Of a stretch of 41,227 nt of DNA, positions 24,084 through 32,904 are shown piece after piece. The stretch's first letter is position 1, and each line of letters starts with the position of its first letter. This DNA is from Martinezella lusitana (lineage in GTDB: Bacteria > Pseudomonadota > Alphaproteobacteria > Rhizobiales > Rhizobiaceae): positions 1-41,227 of the forward strand of contig NZ_FMAF01000042.1 of the NCBI RefSeq assembly GCF_900094565.1, written 5' to 3'. The position numbers and the translations under genes are program-made. A model generated the notes under the pieces. That model made no database searches. It was not told the DNA's origin and was given only the letters and a program-made list of their open reading frames with translations.

Positions 24084-24923
24084 ATGAACATCTCGGAAAG
24101 AACAATGGAAGCCTATCTTGTTGACGCAGTAACCGCAATCATTGACGAAGCCGCCGCCGCCGCAATACTCCCGCGTTTCAACCGGTTGCATACAACGGAA
24201 ATCGAAGAGAAAACGCCAGGCGAAGTGGTAACGACGGCCGATCGCGACGCTGAGTGGATCATCTCTCGGCAATTGGCCGGCCTTGTTCCGGGTTCGCGCG
24301 TTGTCGGCGAGGAGGCGGCGGCTCAAAATCCCTCCGTGCTCGATCAGCTCGACGAGGGAGATGTCTGGCTCGTCGACCCCTTGGACGGTACAGCCAATTT
24401 TGTCGCAGGATCACCCGATTTTGCAGTCATGGTGGCGTTCCTGCGAAACGGACTGACGATGGCCTCATGGATGCTTGCGCCGCTTTCACACCGCCTCGCG
24501 ATTGCAGTGCGCGGTCAAGGTGCGACGTTGAATGGCGATCGCGTCAAGGTGACAAGTGCCCCCCAGACACTCTCGAAGTGTCGAGGAGCGGTGCTCACAC
24601 GGTTTCTTCCCGAGGAGATGAAGAACAGCCTGTTCGCCGGCAAGGACGAATTCGCCGAACTGCTTCCGGGGCGCAGATGCTCAGGCATAGATTATCCATC
24701 GCTTGTCGCAGGAGAACAGGACTTTTTGATGTTTTGGCGACTGCTACCTTGGGATCATGCCCCTGGAGTCCTTTTTGCCGAAGAGGCAGGCGGTGTCGTG
24801 GCGCGCCTCGATGGCTCTAAATATCTACCGGGCGATCAGCAGCCGGGCCTGCTCATCGCCCGGGATCCGGAGGTCTGGCGCTCGGTGCATCGGCTTCTCA
24901 CCGGGCAAGCGTCACTGCGCTGA
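24084..24923 (+). CDS. Inositol monophosphatase-family phosphatase
   Basis: The 279-residue protein has the Mg-dependent phosphatase motifs in order: VVTTADRDAEWII, VVGEEAAA (GEE), VWLVDPLDGTANF (DPLDGT) and PWDHAPGVLFAEEAGG (WDHxPG). Relatives hydrolyse inositol phosphates, histidinol phosphate, NADP and nucleoside 5'-phosphates (family knowledge). Beside a C-ribosyl-phosphate synthase homologue it could remove the 5'-phosphate from the product to give a free nucleoside; this is inference. An alternative start at 24105 (MEAYL) has GGAAAG a few bases upstream. It lies 24 bp after the RutF-like gene. Confidence 0.9.
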   Translation: MNISERTMEAYLVDAVTAIIDEAAAAAILPRFNRLHTTEIEEKTPGEVVTTADRDAEWIISRQLAGLVPGSRVVGEEAAAQNPSVLDQLDEGDVWLVDPLDGTANFVAGSPDFAVMVAFLRNGLTMASWMLAPLSHRLAIAVRGQGATLNGDRVKVTSAPQTLSKCRGAVLTRFLPEEMKNSLFAGKDEFAELLPGRRCSGIDYPSLVAGEQDFLMFWRLLPWDHAPGVLFAEEAGGVVARLDGSKYLPGDQQPGLLIARDPEVWRSVHRLLTGQASLR

Positions 24924-24960
24924 ACAGCCCAAGATCCGCCGTGTCCATTGGAGAGCCCTC

Positions 24961-26175
24961 ATGATCCGCACCAATCGGGCCGCCGTCATTCTGCTTATTG
25001 CATCGGGCGTCGCAGCCGGAATGCAATTTGCAAAAGTTGCCGTCATTTTCGATGAGATCCGCGCAGCCTATCATATGGGCACCGCCGCCACGGGCTTTTT
25101 GGTCTCCAGCCCTGGTCTCCTTGGAGTGGTTTTGGGTGCGACAGCAGGTCGTCTGTGTGGGCGTATCGGCTTCCGCCGAGCTTTATGTCTTTGTCTGATA
25201 TTGGGCAGCTGTTGCTCCTTCTTCCAAGCTTTGATGCCGCCTTTGCTCCCACTTCTGCTGAGCCGGATCGTCGAGGGTCTGTCTCACCTAGGGATCATTG
25301 TCTGCGCTCCTGTCTTGCTCCTGTCGACAACCGCCGAGCGGTCTCAAGCTGTCGTCATGGGTGTTTGGGGAAGTTTTTTCGGAGTGGCATTCTTCATATT
25401 GGGATCGATTGGCGTGGCTTTCGCGCGATCCTTCGGAATTACCGACCTGTTCCTTCTGCACGGCGCGCTCATGCTTCTTCTGGCACTGGTGGTACCGATA
25501 TTCCTCGACGCTGATCAGACACCCCCTCGCAACACCCAGTTCCCGGGTTTTGCAAGCCATATTCTGGGTGAGACGGTTGAGACCTACCGCAGCCCATCCA
25601 CACGGCTGCCCGCATTCATCTTCCTGTTCTACACTTTTACCTATGTGGCCTTGGTCATCTTCGCACCGCATGTTTCTGGCGATGCAGATCAGATTGCGTT
25701 GCTGCGATCACTATTGCCATTGGCCGGAATAGCGGGATCGGTAACGAGTGGAGTGTCGGCCAAGCTCACGAAGGCGCCGACCACTTTGGCAATGACGGCT
25801 TATCTCGCCGTTTCCTTCATGGCGGTTCTGGTGTTCGTCCTCGGTATTGGCGACCTGACGCTGGCAGGCGCCCTTGGCATGATGTGGTGTCTCGGCATCG
25901 CGCAAGGGTCCGCATTTACAGCAATTCCATATCTGGCGGAAACCCGACAGCAACGCGGTCGTGCGGTCGGAGCGATCGCGCAGCTTGGAAATCTCGGCTC
26001 AACGATCGGTGCACCTTGTTTTGCCGCGATGTTCGGTGGTTTCGGGATACGCGGCGTCGGATCCTTGGTGGTGTTTACCTGCCTCGCAGGAGCCTTAGTT
26101 GCATGGAGCGGCACACGGTATCTTCGCCGCAGAACCCGGCGCCGGCCGCATACTCAACCGTTTTCAGCATCATAG
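24961..26175 (+). CDS. MFS transporter
   Basis: The 404-residue protein has about 12 hydrophobic helices. It carries an MFS loop motif variant (AGRLCGRIGFRRALCL) after helix 2 and a weakly conserved second half. The start at 24961 follows a GGAGAG ribosome-binding site; the frame stays open upstream over the phosphatase gene but that part is not transporter-like. It is the last gene of the plus-strand operon and ends 3 bp from the convergent deaminase-like gene. As the terminal gene after a phosphatase it could export a dephosphorylated product. Confidence 0.88.
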   Translation: MIRTNRAAVILLIASGVAAGMQFAKVAVIFDEIRAAYHMGTAATGFLVSSPGLLGVVLGATAGRLCGRIGFRRALCLCLILGSCCSFFQALMPPLLPLLLSRIVEGLSHLGIIVCAPVLLLSTTAERSQAVVMGVWGSFFGVAFFILGSIGVAFARSFGITDLFLLHGALMLLLALVVPIFLDADQTPPRNTQFPGFASHILGETVETYRSPSTRLPAFIFLFYTFTYVALVIFAPHVSGDADQIALLRSLLPLAGIAGSVTSGVSAKLTKAPTTLAMTAYLAVSFMAVLVFVLGIGDLTLAGALGMMWCLGIAQGSAFTAIPYLAETRQQRGRAVGAIAQLGNLGSTIGAPCFAAMFGGFGIRGVGSLVVFTCLAGALVAWSGTRYLRRRTRRRPHTQPFSAS

Positions 26176-26178
26176 AAG

Positions 26179-27483
26179 TCAGCCGATAATGTCCAGCTCC
26201 CTATAGTCAGGAAGCTTAGCATCAAGAAGGCAACCGTTGCGCACGACAAATCGGTCTGATTGCGGGCGGGCCAGGACCTCACTCCAGTTGCGACCGCCAA
26301 ACACGACCATATCGGCCCCACCCCCGACGGCCAGTTTGCCCATGGAACGTGCACGGCAGATCCCAGCTGGCGTACTTGTCAGGAGCCGTGCGACATCGTC
26401 CAGCGGATGATCAAGATGCATGATGCGAATTGCCTCTCGCAAGACCTCCAGCGGATCGAGGTCACCGTAAGCGAAAAAGGGATCGCGGGTATTGTCCGAG
26501 GCTACGGCTGTATCGACACCCGCAGCCGCAAGCTCCTGCAACAATGTGACGCCTCGCCATCGCGGCGTCCGCCCGCGCACTCGGTCCTGTAGATAGAGAT
26601 TACACATGGGCAAAGACACGATCGCGATCTTTGCTGCCGCGACCTCGCCGATCGTCCTCAGGGCCGTATCGGCATCCTGGAGCGCAAGAGAACAGCAATG
26701 CCCGGCAATGATCCTGCCTTCAAACGCCGTTTCTTTTGCCAACGAAGCAACGGTCGCCAAGGTGTTTGTCGTAGGATCGTTTGTTTCGTCGACATGCAGG
26801 TCAAGGTCATGTCCACCCTTCGAGGCCGCCTTGATCAGGGTTTTAAACCTTGTCTCTAGCGCAGGTCCCGGCTCGGTCACGCAACCAAGATGGATGCCAT
26901 GGTGCTTGGCCAATCTCAATATCTCACCGAAGAATCGCTCGTCGTCGACAAGATCGAGTGGAAACATCGCGACCGCCTGCAGGGAAATCCGATCTCGCCA
27001 ACGATTTCGGACCTCCGAAAATGCCGAGAGAACCGCATGATAGCTGGCCGGCCGACAATCGAGATGTGTGCGCAGCAGATGCGTTCCGTGCGCAAATGCG
27101 CACCGAAGCGCGAACTCCATCCGCATCATGACATCCTCAATCGACCAGAACGGTCGATCCCGTCTGACGGCCTCCAGAGCACCGCTGAACGTACCATCCA
27201 GATTGCTCGTTCGCGAACAGATGTGGCCTTTGTCGAGATGCGTATGCATATCCGTGAAGCATGGAAGAACGATCCCGGAATCGATGTCGGCGCCATACAA
27301 TCCGTGCTGGACAATGCCGGCGGGGGTAATTGCGGCAATGGATGAACCGGCAACAACGATATCGACCTTGATTAGATCTTCGCCCGAGAACCGAAGATGG
27401 GCGTCAAGCACGCAGCGAGGGACCCTTGCATTGGCGAGGACGAAGGCTTCGCTCCGGGGAAAGTCGGCTCTGTCGAACAGCAT
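26179..27483 (-). CDS. Cytosine deaminase-like (CodA family) amidohydrolase
   Basis: The 434-residue protein has the CodA-type amidohydrolase site: CFTDMHTHLDKGHI (HxH), LHVDETND (metal His and catalytic Glu region), AGHCCSL and ASDNTRDPF-YGDLD (catalytic Asp). CodA and its relatives deaminate cytosine, isoguanine, creatinine and 5-substituted pyrimidines; the specificity cannot be read. It is the last gene of the minus-strand Mo-hydroxylase operon, 16 bp after the quinone-reductase gene. Confidence 0.88.
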   Translation of the reverse strand: MLFDRADFPRSEAFVLANARVPRCVLDAHLRFSGEDLIKVDIVVAGSSIAAITPAGIVQHGLYGADIDSGIVLPCFTDMHTHLDKGHICSRTSNLDGTFSGALEAVRRDRPFWSIEDVMMRMEFALRCAFAHGTHLLRTHLDCRPASYHAVLSAFSEVRNRWRDRISLQAVAMFPLDLVDDERFFGEILRLAKHHGIHLGCVTEPGPALETRFKTLIKAASKGGHDLDLHVDETNDPTTNTLATVASLAKETAFEGRIIAGHCCSLALQDADTALRTIGEVAAAKIAIVSLPMCNLYLQDRVRGRTPRWRGVTLLQELAAAGVDTAVASDNTRDPFFAYGDLDPLEVLREAIRIMHLDHPLDDVARLLTSTPAGICRARSMGKLAVGGGADMVVFGGRNWSEVLARPQSDRFVVRNGCLLDAKLPDYRELDIIG

Positions 27484-27499
27484 GGCGGGGGCGCCCCTG

Positions 27500-28081
27500 T
27501 CAGAAACGCTGCATTTCGTGCTGCACCGCGGCGAGGAATCTCGTGCGCGCTACCGCAGTCGTGCGGTTCATCGAATATTGGCCGAGATATAAGACCTTGG
27601 CCATCGGATGGATCTGAGCCCTGATGACGCGCTTGACGATCCGCCTGGGCGGATCGCCGACAATGAGCGCCTTGGTGCGATCTGCCCCGTATGTTGTAAT
27701 CGCCGCAAGCTTTGTGATGTGCTTCAAGGTGTACTGCATCCGTCCGCCCTCAAGTTTGAAGGACACGCCGGGCAGGAAGACTCGATCGAAAAATCCTTTG
27801 AGAATGGCCGGAAAGCCGAAGTGCCAGATCGGTGTGACCAATACTAGCGCCTGTGCGGCCTTCAGGCGGTGGACATAGCCTGCCACCGCCTCCTGGTTTA
27901 CCGATTCATCGTGGTAGACGATACGTTCATGACGCGACAATACCGGGTCGAATTGCTCCGCATAAAGGTCGCAGTAATCAACCTCGTGTCCTGCTGCTTC
28001 AAGCCCTTGTCTTGCCTGTCGGCAGAGCGCCGCACCGTAACTTGATTCAACCGGATGGGAATGGAGAAGAAATACGCGCAT
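27500..28081 (-). CDS. NAD(P)H dehydrogenase (quinone), flavodoxin fold
   Basis: The 193-residue protein begins MRVFLLHSHPVESSYGAAL, the FMN phosphate-binding strand-loop of the KefG/MdaB/NQO group. It has LVLVTPIWHFGFPAILKGFFDRV, the flavin-ring loop, and GVSFKLEGG. It transfers two electrons from NAD(P)H to a quinone or another small acceptor and may protect against quinone-like or redox-active pathway products. It lies between the ACMSD-type gene and the deaminase-like gene on the same strand. Confidence 0.9.
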   Translation of the reverse strand: MRVFLLHSHPVESSYGAALCRQARQGLEAAGHEVDYCDLYAEQFDPVLSRHERIVYHDESVNQEAVAGYVHRLKAAQALVLVTPIWHFGFPAILKGFFDRVFLPGVSFKLEGGRMQYTLKHITKLAAITTYGADRTKALIVGDPPRRIVKRVIRAQIHPMAKVLYLGQYSMNRTTAVARTRFLAAVQHEMQRF

Positions 28082-28114
28082 CTGGCGCTCCTAGGAGTAG
28101 TGCAGTCGAAGCCG

Positions 28115-29170
28115 CTAGTTGTGTGAAATTGGCGAGCCGATAGCGTCCCCTTTGCGCAACTGTGTCTTTAGTCCGGGAAAGAGTGCCAACGCGTTCTCAT
28201 TGGCAATCTTGCCGCGGTCGATGTCTGACAGTTGCGATGCCTGGAGAGTTGAAAGCGGGGCCATATCCGCTGGCGGAAACGAATAGTCTGTTCCAAGCAC
28301 GATCCGGTCGGTGCTGACGGTTTCGGCAAGAAAGCGCAGCGTTCGCGGGGAGTGGACGATCGTATCGAAATAGAGGTTCTTCAGATAGAACGACGTTTCG
28401 TTCTCGGCGGCATAATGTTGCTGCTGCTTGTTCATCCGACTGTGAAGCCGATCAAAACGCCCGATCAGGAATGGCAATAGACCGCCCCCATGAGACAGAA
28501 GGACGTTTAGTCCGGCAAAACGGTCGAATACGCCTGAACCGATCAAGGAGCCGATCGCCAGCGTGGTATCGTATGGATACTGCACGACCTGCGTAAGCGC
28601 ATACTTGTTCACACGCGAGCCAGGAACGGCCTGGACCGGATGGATCATCAAAGGTACGCCGAGTTCCTGGAGTTTCGACCACAGCGGATCAAGCGCAATG
28701 TCTCCCAGATTGACCTCGTCGACATTGGCTGCAACACAGATGCCGACAGCCCCCATGGCCTGCACCGCATGAGCCGCTTCTGCCGCCGCCAGTTCACCGC
28801 TGTTGAGCGGAACCGATGCCATGAAGGAAAAATGTTCCGGATAGGCCGCGCATAGCTTCTGATAGGCACTGTTCATGAGGCGGTGCCACGCGACGGCCTG
28901 GGATGGCGGCAACCCGTACCCAAAGATATCCGTCCATTGGCTGAGAACCTGATGTGTGACGCCCATCTCGGCCATGCCTGATAGGCGCTGCTCGACTGTT
29001 TCAATTAGCTTGGGGAAAAAGGGGCGTACCTTAAGCCCGTAATCGAAATGGAGAGCGGGAACAGCCTGCGGCGTCTCCCGATGCAGCGCGATGCCGAAAT
29101 CCCGGGCACTCTCCTCAAGCGTATGCAGAACCTCAGCTGGAACGTAATGGGCGTGTGTATCGATAGCCAT
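28115..29170 (-). CDS. ACMSD-family (amidohydrolase_2) decarboxylase or hydrolase
   Basis: The 351-residue protein starts MAIDTHAHYVP (HxH metal site; AAGGGAAAG ribosome-binding site) and has the ACMSD-type barrel motifs VPLMIHPVQ, LLSHGGGLLPFLIGRFDRL and VLGTDYSFP (final Asp ligand). This family includes decarboxylases of aminocarboxymuconate semialdehyde, gamma-resorcylate, 5-carboxyvanillate and isoorotate (5-carboxyuracil). In an operon with a Mo hydroxylase, PyrF and a deaminase-like gene, decarboxylation of a carboxylated pyrimidine is attractive, but it is inference. The frame is open to 29989, overlapping pyrF in another frame; that extension is not real. Confidence 0.86.
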   Translation of the reverse strand: MAIDTHAHYVPAEVLHTLEESARDFGIALHRETPQAVPALHFDYGLKVRPFFPKLIETVEQRLSGMAEMGVTHQVLSQWTDIFGYGLPPSQAVAWHRLMNSAYQKLCAAYPEHFSFMASVPLNSGELAAAEAAHAVQAMGAVGICVAANVDEVNLGDIALDPLWSKLQELGVPLMIHPVQAVPGSRVNKYALTQVVQYPYDTTLAIGSLIGSGVFDRFAGLNVLLSHGGGLLPFLIGRFDRLHSRMNKQQQHYAAENETSFYLKNLYFDTIVHSPRTLRFLAETVSTDRIVLGTDYSFPPADMAPLSTLQASQLSDIDRGKIANENALALFPGLKTQLRKGDAIGSPISHN

Positions 29171-29238
29171 GCTTTCCCTTTCCGATGAAATATGCCGACT
29201 TTCGGTCGTGTCGGCGTCGAACTGCAACGCCTTGCCTT

Positions 29239-30096
29239 CTATGTCGCCGCGACGATCCCCTCGCCGTTTCTGAATGAGCGTGCTTGGGCGCTCTTCTCGT
29301 GCACGATTGCTCTTAGAACGTTGCCGCTGAAGCCTTCGCGCACGATCCCCCGCGCCATCGTCGGAACAAGCGTCCGTCTGGCATCGCAAAACGCAGCTTC
29401 GAGGTCGGCGAAAGTCGCACCCTGATGTCCGATGCCCGGCGCAAGAATGAGCCCATTGTCCATGCGCGCCACCATGTCGGCCAGGCGATCGCCGATTGTG
29501 GCTCCCAGCACACCGCCGATTACCTTCTGCTCTTTGCGAATGTTGAAGGCGGCGATCTGCTCGGCCAGAAAGCCGGCAACCGTCGTTTCCGCATCTTGAA
29601 CCAGCGCAGTCTGTATGGGCGCGCCTTCCGGGTTCGACGACATCAGAACAACGAATATGCCTTTGCCGTATTCGGCCGCGACATCCAGAATCGGCAAAAG
29701 CGAGCCGAAGCCCATATAGGCGTTCACCGTCAGTGCATCCGCATTGAAGTAGCTTTTCGGCCCGAGATAGGCTTGCGCATAGGCCGCGCAGGTCGAATCG
29801 ATATCGCCTCTCTTGGCGTCCATGATGACGAGCAGGCCTTTTTCGCGCGCCATGTCGACAAGACGCTTGAGTTCCAAGAGCCCGTCGGCGCCAAATCGCT
29901 CGAAATAGGCGATTTGCGGCTTTATGATGGAATTCAATCCATCGGATGCCTGAAGCAAGCGCTCGCAGAAAGATCGCACGCCTTGGCAATCGTCTGGCAG
30001 GCCGGCTGCATCCAACAGTGCTGTCGATGGATCTATGCCCAGGCAGAACGGTGATATGGTGTCAGCAACATTGTGAAAGCGAGTTGCAAAATCCAT
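29239..30096 (-). CDS. pyrF: Orotidine 5'-phosphate decarboxylase, type 2
   Basis: The 285-residue protein shows the OMPDC charge network DAKRGDIDST (Asp93, Lys95, Asp98), an N-terminal CLGIDPS and IIKPQIAYFERFGADG, and the phosphate-gripping C-terminal ILAPGIGHQGATFADL and VPTMARGI. Its length fits the longer type 2 PyrF found in mycobacteria and some proteobacteria. It converts OMP to UMP. An AAGGG ribosome-binding site precedes 30096, 16 bp after the Mo-subunit stop. A pyrF inside a catabolic-looking Mo-hydroxylase operon is odd: it may be a second copy, give resistance to an OMPDC inhibitor, or act on an OMP analogue. Confidence 0.93.
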   Translation of the reverse strand: MDFATRFHNVADTISPFCLGIDPSTALLDAAGLPDDCQGVRSFCERLLQASDGLNSIIKPQIAYFERFGADGLLELKRLVDMAREKGLLVIMDAKRGDIDSTCAAYAQAYLGPKSYFNADALTVNAYMGFGSLLPILDVAAEYGKGIFVVLMSSNPEGAPIQTALVQDAETTVAGFLAEQIAAFNIRKEQKVIGGVLGATIGDRLADMVARMDNGLILAPGIGHQGATFADLEAAFCDARRTLVPTMARGIVREGFSGNVLRAIVHEKSAQARSFRNGEGIVAAT

Positions 30097-30112
30097 CTAT
30101 AATAACCCTTGC

Positions 30113-32410
30113 TCAATCGCTGAGATTGTCGAGCTGACGGCGTCGGCGCTCGTTCGCTGTTTTAAGTTTGAACAAATACGGCGCGGTCATCGGTAGCCGA
30201 TACGGCGTCAGCTGTGAGGAGAACGCATCTTCCACCGCAGCAGCCACTGCCGCACCGGCTGCGTTGATCCCGCCCTCGCCGGCCCCCTTCAGGCCGAGCG
30301 GATTTGTCGGGCTCGGCCAGTCTTCGAGCACCAACACGTCGAAAGCGGGTATGTCGGCCATTTTAGGAATGGCATAGGTGGAAAGCCCGGTGGTGTGCGG
30401 GTAACCGTCGTTGGAATATGTTATTTCCTCAAAAAGCGCGCCACCAATACCCTGAACAGCGCCCCCAACGAGCTGCCCTTTGACAAGGTCGGGATTGACG
30501 GCACGCCCGATGTCATAGGCAATGCAATATCGCTCGGCCCGAACCTGCAGCGTATCCGGATCGACGCTAACCTGCGCGATATGAACCCCATAGGGATAGC
30601 TGACATTTTCTGCGTCAAACGTCGTTTCAATTTTGAGGGCCGGCGCGTTGTCGCCGTTGCCCATATGCAACCGCGATAGGTCTACTGGCTGGCCGGCGAT
30701 CTCCAACCGACCGTCTTGCAGATGAACAGCTTCGGGCGCCGCATCGAAAAGCTCTGCGGCACGTTTGATGATCGCCTGTCGAAACAATTGTCCAGCTGCA
30801 TGAACGGCCGACCCCGCCATGATGGTGGCTCGCGAGCCAAACGTGCCGCCGCTTTGGGAAATGCGATCCGTCTGGCCGCGGACCACCTTGAAGTCACTCA
30901 TGTCCAGACCAACGCTATCGGCAGCGATCTGGGAAAGAACCGTCTCGAGACCTTGCCCGAGAGAAGAGGCACCGGTGACGAGCTCGACAGAGCCGTCGGA
31001 TGAAAGACAAAGGCTCGCCGTTTCGCGCAACGCGACACCAGATTTTTCAACGAACATTGCCAGGCCGACGCCGACGTGCTCGCCGGCCGCCCGACGATCA
31101 GCCGCCGATTTGCGCATTCCTTCAAAATCGAAAGCGCGCACAGCCTTGTCCAGCGTCAGGCCATAATCGCCGGAATCATAACGAACCTTCTTGCCGGCGG
31201 CAGTTAGGTCTCGATCAAACGGCATCTCTGAGGCAGGGATTAGATTCCTGCGGCGCACCTGGATCGGATCGATCTTGAGCACACGCGAGATGGTGTCCAT
31301 CATGCGCTCCATCGCAAATGTCGCTTCAAAACGACCCGGCGCGCGATACGTGCCGCAAGGCGTTTTGTTGGTCAGCCGAACGCTGGCTTGGGCCCGATAT
31401 GCGGGGATCCGATAAGGTCCGGGTAGAAAGGCGCAGGACAGATCGGCAACTTTGATCTCGTGCGTGCGCAAATACGCTCCCTGATCGGCAACGATATCGG
31501 CGGTCAATCCGAGGATTACTCCGTTGTGATCAACGGCAGCGTCCAGCATGACAACTTGGCCGCGCGAGTGATTGGTCGCAAGGAAATGCTCCCGCCGGTC
31601 TTCGATCCATCGTACCGCGCGCTGCAGCCGAAGTGCTGCAAAGGCAACAAGAACATCTTCAGGATAGAGCTCGCCACGGACACCAAAGCCACCGCCCACA
31701 TGCCCCTCGCGCAGGACGACCCGGTTCGGATCCAGGCAGAGGATCCGGGCAAGCTCGGCGCGGTTTGCATGAACCACCTTTGCGGCGCCGTAAAAATCAA
31801 ATCCGCTGGCGTCGCCATGAGGGACAGCCAGCGCACCTCGGGTCTCCATTGGAACCGCGGTCTGCCTGGCGATTTCGCAGGATATCGAAAACCGATGCGC
31901 TGCCGCTTCAAAGGCAGCGGCAATGTCGCCGTAGGACTTGTCAATGCCTGCAGCCTCTTGCACGTGAAGCCCAAGTCCGTCATCCGGGCCAGGCGCTACT
32001 GCATTGCTGACGGGAGGAAGACATTCTACATCGAGTGTAACAAGCTCTGCCGCATCTTCGGCGATGCGCGGATCGGTGGCAATGATGATTGCAACCGGCT
32101 CACCCACGTAGCGCAATCGATCAAGGGCCAGCACAGGTTGCTGATAAAGCGACAGCTCGGGTTCGACGACACGGCGAAATCCGATCGGGGCGAGCTCGCG
32201 TGTGTCGCTGCCGGTGAAAATGGCGACGACGCCGCTGACAGATTTTGCGCGATCCACTCCAATGGCGTTCAGGCAGGCATGCGGATGTGGCGAACGCACG
32301 ACGTGCATATGCAGCATGTTGTCAAACGACAATGCGCCTACGAAACGCGTCCTGGCGCTGAGCAGGTCCTCATCTTCTACTCGTTCGACCGGTTTTCCGA
32401 CAAAGCTCAT
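30113..32410 (-). CDS. Molybdenum hydroxylase, large (Mo-binding) subunit
   Basis: The 765-residue protein is of the xanthine dehydrogenase/CoxL family. It has GHVGGGFGVRGELYPED, TPCGTYRAPGRFEATFAMERMMD, GGTFGSRATIMAGSA and the catalytic-Glu motif GAGEGGINAAGAA near the C terminus. The CO-dehydrogenase active loop AYxCSFR is not present, so it is a hydroxylase for an aldehyde or N-heterocycle rather than CO. It starts in an ATGA overlap with the 2Fe-2S subunit. It needs a molybdopterin cofactor supplied from elsewhere; no Mo-insertion chaperone (XdhC-type) gene is seen in the operon. Confidence 0.95.
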   Translation of the reverse strand: MSFVGKPVERVEDEDLLSARTRFVGALSFDNMLHMHVVRSPHPHACLNAIGVDRAKSVSGVVAIFTGSDTRELAPIGFRRVVEPELSLYQQPVLALDRLRYVGEPVAIIIATDPRIAEDAAELVTLDVECLPPVSNAVAPGPDDGLGLHVQEAAGIDKSYGDIAAAFEAAAHRFSISCEIARQTAVPMETRGALAVPHGDASGFDFYGAAKVVHANRAELARILCLDPNRVVLREGHVGGGFGVRGELYPEDVLVAFAALRLQRAVRWIEDRREHFLATNHSRGQVVMLDAAVDHNGVILGLTADIVADQGAYLRTHEIKVADLSCAFLPGPYRIPAYRAQASVRLTNKTPCGTYRAPGRFEATFAMERMMDTISRVLKIDPIQVRRRNLIPASEMPFDRDLTAAGKKVRYDSGDYGLTLDKAVRAFDFEGMRKSAADRRAAGEHVGVGLAMFVEKSGVALRETASLCLSSDGSVELVTGASSLGQGLETVLSQIAADSVGLDMSDFKVVRGQTDRISQSGGTFGSRATIMAGSAVHAAGQLFRQAIIKRAAELFDAAPEAVHLQDGRLEIAGQPVDLSRLHMGNGDNAPALKIETTFDAENVSYPYGVHIAQVSVDPDTLQVRAERYCIAYDIGRAVNPDLVKGQLVGGAVQGIGGALFEEITYSNDGYPHTTGLSTYAIPKMADIPAFDVLVLEDWPSPTNPLGLKGAGEGGINAAGAAVAAAVEDAFSSQLTPYRLPMTAPYLFKLKTANERRRRQLDNLSD

Positions 32411-32904
32411 TGCAACTCCCCGAGCTCATCACCGCGGGAGGAAAGCAGATCAGCCACGGCCGAGACGATCGGCTCGTAACCGGTGCATCTGCAGAGGTTC
32501 GACGACAGAACATGCCGTGCCTCGTCGAGCGGCAAAGCCCGGCGAAGGATGTAGTCGACCAGTACGAGAAAGCCCGGCGTGCAATAGCCGCATTGCAAGG
32601 CCTTATGCTTTTTGAAGGCTCTTTTTATCCTTGCAAGCATGTCCGGCGAAGAAAGGGCTTCCGCAGTCTGGACATGAGCTCCGTCTGCCTGAACCGCGAG
32701 AAGCAGGCACGCGCGTATCGGCATTCCATCCAGCAAGATTGTACAGGTTCCGCATTCGCCCTGAGCGCAACCAACGCGGACGCTCGCCATGCCGCATTGT
32801 TCGCGCAATTCGTCAGCAAGCGATGTCCTGGTATCAACGCTGACAATTTGCTCTCTACCGTTCAATTTGAATGAGATGTGGCCGGACATCTGCTCTGTTG
32901 TCAT
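32407..32904 (-). CDS. Molybdenum hydroxylase, [2Fe-2S] subunit
   Basis: The 165-residue protein has both clusters: a plant-ferredoxin type GCAQGECGTCTILLDG with the remaining Cys in RACLLL, and the C-terminal CGYCTPG ... CRCTGYEPI four-helix cluster. Start 32904 is in an ATGA overlap with the FAD subunit stop (32901-32903), which decides it over the upstream in-frame ATG at 32970. It passes electrons from the Mo site to FAD. Confidence 0.95.
   Translation of the reverse strand: MTTEQMSGHISFKLNGREQIVSVDTRTSLADELREQCGMASVRVGCAQGECGTCTILLDGMPIRACLLLAVQADGAHVQTAEALSSPDMLARIKRAFKKHKALQCGYCTPGFLVLVDYILRRALPLDEARHVLSSNLCRCTGYEPIVSAVADLLSSRGDELGELQ

Noticed and set aside
29171..29989. N-terminal extension of the ACMSD-type gene (open frame to 29989)
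   Set aside because: The extension overlaps pyrF in another frame, is Arg-rich without motifs, and a good ribosome-binding site plus MAIDTHAHY sits at 29170.
30113..32410. Carbon monoxide dehydrogenase large subunit
   Set aside because: The AYxCSFR active-site loop of true CoxL is absent; only the general molybdenum hydroxylase pattern is present.
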